Position numbers and translations under genes: made by a program
Notes under the pieces: model-generated
The model's database searches: none
Seen by the model: the letters and a program-made list of their open reading frames with translations, nothing else
Told to the model about the DNA's origin: nothing
In this document: positions 7,373-14,027 of the stretch, one piece after another
Layout of the letters: each line of letters begins with the position of its first letter
Numbering within the stretch: position 1 is the stretch's first letter
Assembly (NCBI GenBank): GCA_029776555.1
Contig: JAKOSZ010000224.1
Span: forward strand, 1 to 14,027
Length of the DNA stretch: 14,027 nucleotides
Direction of reading: 5' to 3'
Source: Bacillota bacterium
GTDB lineage: Bacteria; Bacillota; Clostridia; Acetivibrionales; JAKOSZ01

Positions 7373-7378
7373 GGGAGG
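7373..7378 (+). promoter_or_regulatory. Ribosome binding site of nusA
   Basis: GGGAGG lies 13 bases before the ATG at 7392, a slightly long spacing. An upstream in-frame ATG at 7335 lacks a comparable site and would place coding sequence across a hairpin, so 7392 is preferred. The CCCC at 7362-7365 just upstream could partly mask this site. Confidence 0.6.
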
Positions 7379-7391
7379 TTATTCAGAAGAC

Positions 7392-8558
7392 ATGGGTTCC
7401 GAATTGATTCAGGCGTTGGATCAGCTGGAAAAAGAGAAGGGTATAAGCAAGGATGTATTGATTGAGGCCATTGAGGCCGCGCTTTTGTCTGCCTACAAGA
7501 AGAGTTTCGGAACGGCTCAGAATGTGAGGATCTTGTTTGACAGGGAGACGGGTGAGGTAAAGGTTTTTGCCCTGAAAAAGGTGACCTCCAACCCTGAAAA
7601 CGATTACCTGGAGATATCCCTGGAGAACGCCAGGAGGATAAATGCCACGCTTAACGAAAACGATATAGTTGAAATCGAGGTCACACCCAAGTCTTTCGGG
7701 AGGATTGCAGCCCAGACGGCAAAGCAGGTAGTGGTCCAGAGGATAAGAGAAGCCGAGAGAGGGATCATATACGACGAGTTCTCCAACAAGGAGAGCGATA
7801 TAGTAAACGGTATAGTGCGGAGAAGCGAAAAGAAGAATATAATAATAGACCTTGGGAAAGCGGAAGCGATTTTACCTCCGTCGGAACAGACGCCGGGAGA
7901 GGAGTACCACTTTAACCAGAGGATAAAGACCTATATAGTGGAAGTGAAGAAGACCACCAAGAGTCCCCAGATAATAGTGTCCAGGACGCACCCGGGGCTG
8001 GTAAAGAGGCTGTTTGAGCTGGAGGTACCGGAAATATATGACGGAATTGTGGAAATCAAGGGGATAGCCAGGGAGGCCGGATCCAGGACCAAAATAGCCG
8101 TGTATTCCAAGGACGAGAACGTAGACCCGGTGGGAGCCTGCGTGGGGCAAAAGGGGGCCAGGGTGCAGGCCATTGTTGACGAGTTAAGGGGCGAGAAAAT
8201 AGACATTATTAAGTGGAGCAGCAACGCGGAAGAGTTTATTTCCAGCAGTTTAAGCCCTGCCCAGGTGGTGAGGGTGGACTTAAACGAAGAGGAAAAGTCG
8301 GCCAGGGTTGTGGTGCCTGACTATCAGCTGTCCCTTGCCATTGGAAAGGAAGGGCAGAACGCCAGGCTGGCCGCGAAGCTTACCGGCTGGAAAATTGACA
8401 TAAAGAGCGAATCCCAGATCAGGGCCGCAATAGAGAACCAGATGTTTACCAGCCTGGCAGAGCCGGACGACTTGGAGGAAAGCGACCTGGAAGAAAGCGA
8501 CCCGGAGGAAGACTACCCGGAGGAAGACTACCCGGAGGAAGACTACCCGGAGGAGTGA
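7392..8558 (+). CDS. nusA: Transcription elongation/termination factor NusA
   Basis: A 388-residue RNA polymerase-binding protein that controls pausing, termination and antitermination. The N-terminal polymerase-binding domain begins MGSELIQALDQLEKEKGISK, typical of clostridial NusA. The S1 domain starts around residue 134 (DIVNGIVRR), KH1 has GACVGQKG (248-255) and KH2 has AIGKEGQNARLAAKLTGW (from 316). The two acidic repeat domains of proteobacterial NusA are absent, as usual in Firmicutes. Instead the protein ends in a short tail (360-388) made of near-identical five-residue units rich in Asp, Glu and Pro. The upstream ATG at 7335 would add 19 residues unlike the family. The gene lies 144 bases after rimP, and ylxR follows. 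Confidence 0.96.
   Translation: MGSELIQALDQLEKEKGISKDVLIEAIEAALLSAYKKSFGTAQNVRILFDRETGEVKVFALKKVTSNPENDYLEISLENARRINATLNENDIVEIEVTPKSFGRIAAQTAKQVVVQRIREAERGIIYDEFSNKESDIVNGIVRRSEKKNIIIDLGKAEAILPPSEQTPGEEYHFNQRIKTYIVEVKKTTKSPQIIVSRTHPGLVKRLFELEVPEIYDGIVEIKGIAREAGSRTKIAVYSKDENVDPVGACVGQKGARVQAIVDELRGEKIDIIKWSSNAEEFISSSLSPAQVVRVDLNEEEKSARVVVPDYQLSLAIGKEGQNARLAAKLTGWKIDIKSESQIRAAIENQMFTSLAEPDDLEESDLEESDPEEDYPEEDYPEEDYPEE
8469..8555 (+). repeat. 15-bp in-frame tandem repeat encoding the acidic NusA tail
   Basis: Six consecutive 15-base units begin at 8469, 8484, 8499, 8514, 8529 and 8544 (last one short). The unit TACCCGGAGGAAGAC is repeated exactly at 8514 and 8529, and the unit at 8499 differs by one base. 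The translation is DLEES, DLEES, DPEED, YPEED, YPEED, YPEE. The gradient from diverged to identical copies suggests recent expansion at the 3' end. Confidence 0.9.
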
Positions 8559-8570
8559 CGTAAAGCAGGG

Positions 8571-8593
8571 GAGCGCCGGAAGCAGGCGTTTTT
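8571..8593 (+). terminator. Weak terminator-like hairpin after nusA (possible attenuator)
   Basis: GAGCGCC (8571-8577) can pair with GGCGTTT (8585-8591) with two G-T pairs and a 7-base loop, followed by a T-run that ends at 8593. Only four pairs are GC, so at most partial termination is expected between nusA and ylxR. The genes downstream are essential, so it cannot be a full stop. Confidence 0.25.
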
Positions 8594-8644
8594 CGGCCAG
8601 GGAGCTTAAGCAGGCCAGAATGTTTGGCCAAGGATAGGGGCGTG

Positions 8645-8929
8645 ATGCTGTTGAAAAGGAAAAGGGTTCCTTTGCGCATGTGCCTTGGATGCCGTGAAAT
8701 GAAGCCCAAAAAAGAGCTGATCAGGATTGTGCGGAACAAGGAAAACGAAGTCTCCGTAGACCTGGTGGGGAAGAAGCCGGGGAGGGGCGCCTATATCTGC
8801 AAAGCCGAGGCCTGTTTTGAGAAGGCGAGGAAGAGCAAAGGGCTGGAGAGGGCTTTGGAGACACCGATCAGTGAAGAAATATATGAACTTTTAAAGCGTC
8901 AATTGGAGGCCGGTGATGTTCCACAATAG
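8645..8929 (+). CDS. ylxR: YlxR / RnpM, DUF448 RNA-binding protein
   Basis: A small basic protein of 94 residues with the family pattern RKRVPLRMCLGCREMKPKKEL near the start, LIRIVRN, and GRGAYICK around residue 50. In Bacillus subtilis the homologue, renamed RnpM, binds the RNase P RNA and modulates it. The start at ATG 8645 gives the usual N-terminus; a GTG immediately before (8642) and a TTG at 8624 are in frame but match the family less well. AAGGAT (8630-8635) is a plausible ribosome binding site. It lies between nusA and ylxQ in the expected Firmicutes order, and its end overlaps the start of ylxQ by 14 bases. Confidence 0.9.
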   Translation: MLLKRKRVPLRMCLGCREMKPKKELIRIVRNKENEVSVDLVGKKPGRGAYICKAEACFEKARKSKGLERALETPISEEIYELLKRQLEAGDVPQ

Positions 8930-9269
8930 GGTTTATTCCTTTATTGGCCTGGCGAAAAAAGCCGGCAGGCTGGTGGCCGGGGGGAATTCCTGCCAGAGAA
9001 AATCAAAGGCGGAAAGGGTTTACCTCATGATTGTAGCCGAAGACGCTTCGGAAAACACAAAAAAGAAAGTGTCGGACATGTGCAGGTTCCGGCAGATAGA
9101 CATGAGAGTATTCGGGAGCAAGGAGCTCCTAGGCAAGTCTATAGGAAGGGAGAACAGCGCCGTTATTGGTATAATGGACAAAGGGTTCGCGGAGAAATTA
9201 GTTGAGATGATTGATAATCGGGATCTACAAAACGGGGGTGGGCAGTATGGAGAAGATCAGAATATATGA
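8916..9269 (+). CDS. ylxQ: YlxQ, L7Ae-family ribosomal-type RNA-binding protein
   Basis: A 117-residue protein of the L7Ae/L30e fold, with the family features FIGLAKKAGRLVAGG, the C residue after it, VYLMIVAEDASENTKKK and the closing strand SAVIGIMDKGFAEKL. L7Ae-like proteins bind kink-turn RNAs; YlxQ's exact cellular partner is less clear. The ATG at 8916 follows GGAGG (8905-8909) at 6 bases; a GTG at 8913 is too close to that site. The start overlaps the end of ylxR by 14 bases and the end overlaps infB by 23 bases, so translation is probably coupled across all three genes. The C-terminal segment after about residue 100 is Gly/Asp/Asn-rich and looks unstructured, in part imposed by the overlap with infB. 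Confidence 0.9.
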   Translation: MFHNRVYSFIGLAKKAGRLVAGGNSCQRKSKAERVYLMIVAEDASENTKKKVSDMCRFRQIDMRVFGSKELLGKSIGRENSAVIGIMDKGFAEKLVEMIDNRDLQNGGGQYGEDQNI

Positions 9270-12200
9270 GCTGGCGAAAGAATTGAACACAACCAGTAAG
9301 AGGCTGATGGAAAAACTGGCGGAGATTAATATTTTTGTTAAAAATCACATGAGCTATCTCAATGAGGAAGAATTGAAACAGTTGTATGATCATATTGGGG
9401 TAATACAGCGGGACGAAGAAAAAAAGGAGGACGAAGGGAAGAAGCAGTCGCCCCCTGTAAGCCCGCAACCGCCTTCCGATGAGGCCGGCAGGGTAAGGAA
9501 GGTGCCCAGGAATGCCCCGAGGATTATCAGGACTACCGAAGTGGTCATCGACAGCAGGGACGATTCCAGGACGGGCGATTATTACGGCCGGGACGGCCAG
9601 AGAGGCGACAGGGGGAGGCAGACAAGGGCTTCAGACTATGTCCGGGTGGCTGATGACACCTCCGGTTTGAGAGCGGGATTTACACGGGATACGGGTATAG
9701 GGGTAAAGGATTTGAGGCCTGCCGCTCCAAAAGCCGGGACAGGAGTGAAGGCCGGTAGAGAGGATGAAAAGGCCAGGGTGAGGCCCGGGCAAAAGGTCGG
9801 TGCCGCGGAAGCCCGGAAGGCCAAACCCCAGCCTGAAGCGGCGTCCGGGCCGGAACAGAAAGGGGAAGAAGCGCCCCGTCCCGAGCTTCCGGCCAAAAGG
9901 AAAGCGCAGCTTCAACAGGAAAGACAGGATCTGAAAGATGCAAGAGCCGTGGAAAGCCAGGCGGCGCAGAAGGCGGAAGACAAGAAAGCCGATGAGAAGA
10001 AGCAGGAAAGACAAAAGGCCCAGAGGCCCACTGCTGCCGTTTCGGAGCCCGGCAGGGGCGAGGCGTTAAAGGAAGGCGAGAAAACCGGGCCTGAAACCGG
10101 GGATAAGGCGAAAGAAGTAAAGCGGGAAAGCAAGCCGGCCGAAGTTAAGGCGGAGGCGAAACGGGCCGCTGTTCAAAGACCGGCCATGGAGCCGGGCCGG
10201 CCGGGCGCCAGGGCAAGGGATGAAAAGCATCCTGCTGCCGGACAAAGGCATGAAAGAGCGGATGCCGAAGGCAGGCCTTTTGTGAGGCGCGGTGAAAGGA
10301 GGCCTGCCGAAGGAGGGGACAGGCAGAGGCTTAAGGAGATAAAAATACCCAGGATGGAATTGACCGAGGCTCAAAAGGAAAAACTGGGGCTTCAGCGGGG
10401 CGAGACAAGGCGCGAGTATCAGGGCAAGGGACAGGACAGCGAGTACAGGAAAGAAGCCAAGAAGGAAGGCTTAAAAGGCCACATGCTGGAAAAGAGCAAG
10501 AAGCCAAAGCCCCAGAAAACGGTATTAAACGTAAAGCAGGGCTTGTCCGAGTTAATAGACGATGATTTTACGGTGGACGACCTGTGCGAAGAGAGCAAGC
10601 CCAGAAGGCTCAAAAAGCCCTCCAGGCAGAGGAAAGAGCAAAAGGGCGGGCCTGAGCCGGTTAAAGCCCAGCAGCCTGTACTGACCTCGGTTGCCATACC
10701 CGAGAGCATAACCGTGAAAGAACTGGCCGAGCTCTTGAAGAAGACCTCCAAGGACGTCATAAAGAAGCTCATGGGCCTCGGGGAAATGGCAGGCCTGAAC
10801 CAGGAAGTGGACTTTGATACGGCTGCGCTGGTGGCTGACGAGTTTGGCATTAAGGCTGAGAAAATTGTTTCCGTCAGCGAAGAGGACATTCTCTTCGACG
10901 AAGAGGAAGAGAAGGATCCTTCCAGGCTTGTTCCCAGGCCTCCGGTGGTTGTGGTCATGGGGCACGTGGACCATGGAAAGACCTCCCTTCTCGACGCCAT
11001 CAGGAAGACCAATGTAACTGAAAATGAGGCAGGAGGCATAACGCAGCACATCGGGGCATACACGGTGAAGCTGAACGACAGGAATATCACCTTCCTTGAC
11101 ACCCCCGGCCATGAGGCCTTTACTTCCATGAGGGCCAGGGGTGCCCAGGTGACCGATATAGCCATTCTTGTGGTTGCCGCCGATGACGGGGTCATGCCTC
11201 AGACCATCGAGGCCTTGAACCATGCCAGGGCGGCCGATGTGGCCATCATTGCGGCAATCAATAAGATTGACAAACCTGAAGCCGATGTGGAAAAGGTAAA
11301 GCGGGACCTGGCCCAGCACGGGCTTGTACCGGAAGACTGGGGAGGCGACGTCATATTTGTGCCTGTATCCGCTAAGAAAGGCACCAACATTGACCTCCTC
11401 CTGGAGATGGTGCTTATTACCGCCGACATCCTGGAGCTTAAGGCCAATCCCGAAAGGCAGGCAAAGGGCGTCATCATCGAGTCAAAGCTTGACAAGGGGA
11501 GAGGACCTGTGGCTACGGTGCTGGTCCAGAGGGGTACCCTCAAAACCGGTGATTCGATAGTGGCGGGAACGGTGTTCGGCAGAATAAGGGCTATGATGGA
11601 CGACAAGGGGAAAATCATCAAGGAAGCCACCCCGTCCCAGCCGGTGGAAATCATCGGCTTGCCTGAAGTGCCTGAAGCCGGGGAAACCTTCTACGTGGTA
11701 AAGGATGAAAAACTGGCCAAGCAGCTGGTGGAAAAGAGAAAAGAGAAGCAGAGAGAACAGAGCATGGTGTCCACCAGCAGGGTGTCCCTGGATGACCTGT
11801 TCAACCAGATAAAAGAGGGGAAGATAAAGGAGCTCAACCTTATTGTCAAGGCCGATGTCCAGGGTTCGGTGGAAGCCCTGGTCCAGTCCCTGGAGAAGCT
11901 GAGCAACGACGAGGTAAAGGTGAAGGTAATCCACGGAGGAGTGGGCGCCATAACCGAATCCGACGTAACCCTGGCCCAGGTGTCAAACGCCATTATTATC
12001 GGCTTTAACGTAAGGCCCCCCGCCAGCGTCATGGACCAGGCGAAAGAGATGGGGGTAGACGTAAGGCTTTACCGGATAATATACAATGTGCTGGAGGATA
12101 TTGAAGCGGCCATGAAGGGCATGCTGGAACCCACCTATACCGAAGTGGTGCTGGGGCATACGGAAATCCGGCAGATATTCAGGGTGTCGGGAGTCGGTAC

Positions 12201-12435
12201 CGTCGGCGGAGGTTATGTCCTTGACGGAAAGATAGCCAGGAATTCCAACGTGAGGCTCATCAGGGACGGCACGGTGGTATATGAAGGGAAGCTTGCCTCT
12301 TTGAAGAGGTTTAAGGACGACGTCAGGGAAGTGACGCAAGGTTACGAGTGCGGCCTTTCCATAGAGAATTTCAATGATATCAAGGAAGGCGACATAGTGG
12401 AGTCCTATGTTGTTGAAGCCGTAGAAAGGGCTTAA
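9247..12435 (+). CDS. infB: Translation initiation factor IF2
   Basis: A 1062-residue GTPase that brings fMet-tRNA to the 30S subunit and promotes subunit joining. It begins MEKIRIYELAKELN, the first IF2_N module (about 1-52). A long charged segment (about 65-480), rich in Lys, Glu, Ala, Arg, Pro and Gly, follows. The second IF2_N module lies at about 482-560. The GTPase domain has G1 GHVDHGKT (572-579), G3 DTPGH (618-622), G4 NKID (672-675) and G5 SAK (708-710), followed by domains II, III and IV ending near LASLKRFKDDVREV and GYECGL. The length exceeds Bacillus IF2 (716 residues), almost all in the linker. The ATG at 9247, behind GGGGGTGGG (9234-9242), gives the canonical start; a TTG at 9211 is not needed. 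The first 23 bases overlap ylxQ. Confidence 0.97.
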   Translation: MEKIRIYELAKELNTTSKRLMEKLAEINIFVKNHMSYLNEEELKQLYDHIGVIQRDEEKKEDEGKKQSPPVSPQPPSDEAGRVRKVPRNAPRIIRTTEVVIDSRDDSRTGDYYGRDGQRGDRGRQTRASDYVRVADDTSGLRAGFTRDTGIGVKDLRPAAPKAGTGVKAGREDEKARVRPGQKVGAAEARKAKPQPEAASGPEQKGEEAPRPELPAKRKAQLQQERQDLKDARAVESQAAQKAEDKKADEKKQERQKAQRPTAAVSEPGRGEALKEGEKTGPETGDKAKEVKRESKPAEVKAEAKRAAVQRPAMEPGRPGARARDEKHPAAGQRHERADAEGRPFVRRGERRPAEGGDRQRLKEIKIPRMELTEAQKEKLGLQRGETRREYQGKGQDSEYRKEAKKEGLKGHMLEKSKKPKPQKTVLNVKQGLSELIDDDFTVDDLCEESKPRRLKKPSRQRKEQKGGPEPVKAQQPVLTSVAIPESITVKELAELLKKTSKDVIKKLMGLGEMAGLNQEVDFDTAALVADEFGIKAEKIVSVSEEDILFDEEEEKDPSRLVPRPPVVVVMGHVDHGKTSLLDAIRKTNVTENEAGGITQHIGAYTVKLNDRNITFLDTPGHEAFTSMRARGAQVTDIAILVVAADDGVMPQTIEALNHARAADVAIIAAINKIDKPEADVEKVKRDLAQHGLVPEDWGGDVIFVPVSAKKGTNIDLLLEMVLITADILELKANPERQAKGVIIESKLDKGRGPVATVLVQRGTLKTGDSIVAGTVFGRIRAMMDDKGKIIKEATPSQPVEIIGLPEVPEAGETFYVVKDEKLAKQLVEKRKEKQREQSMVSTSRVSLDDLFNQIKEGKIKELNLIVKADVQGSVEALVQSLEKLSNDEVKVKVIHGGVGAITESDVTLAQVSNAIIIGFNVRPPASVMDQAKEMGVDVRLYRIIYNVLEDIEAAMKGMLEPTYTEVVLGHTEIRQIFRVSGVGTVGGGYVLDGKIARNSNVRLIRDGTVVYEGKLASLKRFKDDVREVTQGYECGLSIENFNDIKEGDIVESYVVEAVERA

Positions 12436-12502
12436 AACAGTGCCCCCCGGTTTAGGCAGGCGTTATAACTGCCGGGCTTGGAGGGCATTAAGGGGTGTGA
12501 CC

Positions 12503-12862
12503 ATGGTAGACAGGATTACGAGGATATCGGAACAGGTTAAAAAGGAGATCGGCCGGATTATTAAGGATGACTTAAAAGACCCGCGTTTGCCAAGCATTGT
12601 AAGCGTTATTTCCGCTTCCGTGACAAGGGATTTGAGGTATGCCAGGGTGGAAGTCAGCGTGCTTGGGAATGAGGAGGACAAGAAAAATGCCATGGAAGCC
12701 CTTACAAGCGCTTCCGGCTTTATACGCCGTGAAGTGGGGCGGAGGATTAAGCTCAGGCATACCCCGGAAATCCACTTTGTAATCAGTGACTCAATTGAAC
12801 AGGGTATATATATCAGCAAGCTCATAGATGAGGCTGTGAAAAAAGACGATAAAACACTGTAG
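12503..12862 (+). CDS. rbfA: Ribosome-binding factor A
   Basis: A 119-residue KH-fold protein that binds the 30S subunit during 16S rRNA maturation and cold adaptation. It begins MVDRITRISEQVKKEI and carries DLKDPRL, SVTRDLRYARVEVSV, RREVGRRIKLRHTPEIHF and SDSIEQG, all expected for the family. The ATG at 12503 follows AAGGGGTG (12490-12497) at 5 bases; in-frame sequence upstream to 12440 resembles no family member and is left out. It lies 67 bases after infB in the normal order. The 76-base gap to nrnA holds no feature I can support. Confidence 0.95.
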   Translation: MVDRITRISEQVKKEIGRIIKDDLKDPRLPSIVSVISASVTRDLRYARVEVSVLGNEEDKKNAMEALTSASGFIRREVGRRIKLRHTPEIHFVISDSIEQGIYISKLIDEAVKKDDKTL

Positions 12863-12938
12863 AAAATACTTAAGCTGCCTCACCGTGAAGGGATTATTGA
12901 AGGCTTTAGCATCATTGGGCTGAAGAAGAGGTTGTGCC

Positions 12939-13907
12939 ATGGTATTGAACCAAATAATCAAGACCCTGAGGGAGGCTGAGAGTGTGGTCATCCTCCCTCA
13001 CATAATGGCAGACGGCGATTCCCTGGGGGCCAGCATAGCTTTTGCCAGGGCTCTAAAATCAACAGGCATAGAAGCGCTGGTCCTGTTGGAGGAGGAAATA
13101 CCCAATTTATACGCTTTCCTTCCCGGAAGGGAGCTTACCGCCGTGTATTCGGGACAAGCCGTGTCGGCGGATGCGGCTGTTGCCCTTGACACCGGCGATA
13201 TACAAAGGCTCGGCAGAAGATATCCCGTGTTTGAGGCGGCAAAGACCACCATCAACATAGACCACCACAAGACCAATTCGGGTTTTGGGCGCATTAACCA
13301 TGTGGACGTGCTTTCTTCTTCGGTGGGAGAAATCGTGTACCAGCTCATTAACCTGATGGGGGTTGAAGTTGACAGGGACATGGCCCTTTGCCTTTATGTT
13401 GCCATTGCCACCGATACGGGAGGCTTCAGGTATGCCAACACCACGTCAAAAACCCATATAATAGCCGCAGACCTCTTAAACATCGGGATTAATGTCGCCC
13501 GGGTGTCCCAGAGGGTTTTTGATACGGTAAGCGTTGCCAAGGTGAAACTGATGGGGGCTGCCATCAACTCCCTGGAGATACTGGAGAAGGGGAAGGTGGC
13601 TTTCGTCACTATCACCGACGACGATATAAAAAGGGCCGGAGCCCTTGAAGAGGACTGTGAAGGTCTGGTCAACATAGCGAGAAATGTTGAGGGGGTTGAG
13701 GTGGCGGCCCTTTTCAGGGAGAAGCGGGACGGGGAAATAAAGGTGAATTTAAGGTCCAAGGAATGGGTTGACGTGGCGTCCATCGCTGAGAAGTTTTCAG
13801 GAGGAGGGCATAAGCGGGCAGCGGGCTGCAGCCTGAGGACAAGCTTAAAAGAGGCCGTCCAGGCCGTTTTGAATGAGATCAGGGAGGCTTTGTCCCATGT
13901 CCGTTGA
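12939..13907 (+). CDS. nrnA: DHH-family bifunctional oligoribonuclease / pAp phosphatase NrnA
   Basis: A 322-residue cytoplasmic phosphoesterase of usual NrnA length. NrnA degrades short RNA oligomers and dephosphorylates pAp. The N-terminal DHH domain has HIMADGDSLGA (His21, Asp25, Asp27), ALDTGD (Asp84) and the DHH signature IDHHKTN (Asp108, His109, His110), and ATDTGGFRY. The C-terminal DHHA1 domain has the nucleic-acid binding FSGGGHKRAAG (His291). The first motif carries Ala where many relatives have Pro before DGD. AAGAGG (12926-12931) precedes the ATG by 7 bases. Its stop lies 11 bases inside truB, the typical Firmicutes rbfA-nrnA-truB layout. A close alternative name would be single-strand nuclease of the same family. 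Confidence 0.93.
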   Translation: MVLNQIIKTLREAESVVILPHIMADGDSLGASIAFARALKSTGIEALVLLEEEIPNLYAFLPGRELTAVYSGQAVSADAAVALDTGDIQRLGRRYPVFEAAKTTINIDHHKTNSGFGRINHVDVLSSSVGEIVYQLINLMGVEVDRDMALCLYVAIATDTGGFRYANTTSKTHIIAADLLNIGINVARVSQRVFDTVSVAKVKLMGAAINSLEILEKGKVAFVTITDDDIKRAGALEEDCEGLVNIARNVEGVEVAALFREKRDGEIKVNLRSKEWVDVASIAEKFSGGGHKRAAGCSLRTSLKEAVQAVLNEIREALSHVR

Positions 13908-14027
13908 AGCGATACCCGACGGGGTGCTTAACATACTTAAACCGCCAGGTATGACCTCCTTTGAAGTGGTGGCCTTTTTAAAGAAAGTCCTGGGCGTCAG
14001 GAAAATAGGCCATGGCGGCACCCTTGA
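13897..14027 (+). CDS. truB: tRNA pseudouridine(55) synthase TruB, N-terminal fragment (3' truncated by window edge)
   Basis: Only the first 43 codons and two bases are present. The sequence begins MSVEAIPDGVLNILKPPGM, then TSFEVVAFLKKVLG and GHGGTL, the usual TruB N-terminus with the KPPGMTS motif. The truncated last codon (GA) falls where the catalytic Asp of GTLDP is expected. TruB makes pseudouridine 55 in the T-loop of tRNAs. The ATG follows GGGAGG (13882-13887) at 9 bases, inside the end of nrnA, and overlaps that gene by 11 bases. Confidence 0.93.
   Translation, partial: MSVEAIPDGVLNILKPPGMTSFEVVAFLKKVLGVRKIGHGGTL

Noticed and set aside
9211..9246. Upstream TTG start for IF2
   Set aside because: The ATG at 9247 gives the canonical MEKIRIYELAKEL start and has a G-rich ribosome binding site; the extra 12 residues match nothing in the family.
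10333..10356. Internal start in infB (AAGGAG, ATG at 10354) giving a short IF2 form
   Set aside because: Spacing of 15 bases is too long and the position falls in the linker with no sign of a start signal beyond chance.
12455..12473. Stem GGCAG/CTGCC between infB and rbfA as a terminator
   Set aside because: It has only five perfect pairs, a bulged outer part and no T-run; essential genes follow in the same direction.
12440..12502. N-terminal extension of RbfA from 12440
   Set aside because: Residues are unlike any RbfA, and the ATG at 12503 has a proper ribosome binding site. The stretch also holds a small GGCAG/CTGCC stem, fitting an untranslated gap.
436..13783. Many open frames on the - strand, including a 272-residue frame opposite 4269-5087
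   Set aside because: They lie opposite well-supported genes, have compositions expected of antisense frames in GC-rich sequence, and match no family I recognise.
1..14027. CRISPR array, IS element, tRNA/rRNA gene, toxin-antitoxin pair, or defence island
   Set aside because: No spaced direct repeats, transposase motifs, cloverleaf sequences or defence-protein motifs were seen; the only tandem repeat is inside nusA.

Overview
The window carries two head-to-tail blocks of genes, all on the + strand. It looks like a chromosome segment of a moderately GC-rich Firmicute, probably of class Clostridia. The evidence is the order rimP-nusA-ylxR-ylxQ-infB-rbfA-nrnA-truB (NrnA between RbfA and TruB, YlxR/YlxQ between NusA and IF2 is a Firmicutes layout), strong GGAGG-type ribosome binding sites, frequent AGG arginine codons, and a few TTG/GTG-type starts. 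I cannot name the genus from sequence alone.

Region 1 (left edge to 6424) is a tightly spaced run of five metabolic genes: the C-terminal part of a GH4 NAD/metal-dependent glycosidase, a GH116 (GBA2-like, DUF608) glycosidase, an amidohydrolase-2 type metal hydrolase, a creatininase-family metal hydrolase, and a DUF2961/GH172 protein. None has a visible signal peptide or membrane segment, so the set probably works in the cytoplasm on imported glycosides. The start of this operon, any transporter and any regulator lie left of the window. The exact substrate is not readable from the sequence; the combination of three glycosidase families with two non-glycosidase metal hydrolases is the least ordinary part of the window.

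Region 2 (6425-6782) is a gene-free boundary. It has a near-consensus extended -10 promoter (TTGATA, 17 nt, TATAAT) and a roughly 200-nt leader with a strong 9-bp hairpin. I find no convincing terminator for the sugar operon.

Region 3 (6783 to right edge) is the transcription/translation operon: RimP (30S maturation), NusA (elongation, termination and antitermination), YlxR/RnpM and YlxQ (small RNA-binding proteins), IF2 (initiation), RbfA (30S maturation), NrnA (oligoribonuclease/pAp phosphatase) and the first 43 codons of TruB (tRNA psi55 synthase). Genes are close or overlapping, indicating co-transcription and partial translational coupling. Notable details are a long imperfect hairpin between rimP and nusA, a 15-bp tandem repeat that gives NusA a very acidic tail, and an unusually long charged linker in IF2. 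polC, which often precedes rimP in Firmicutes, is not there; the sugar operon takes its place.

I see no CRISPR array, IS element, RNA gene, defence system or prophage in this window. The housekeeping half is conventional, and any new biology is more likely in the sugar operon.
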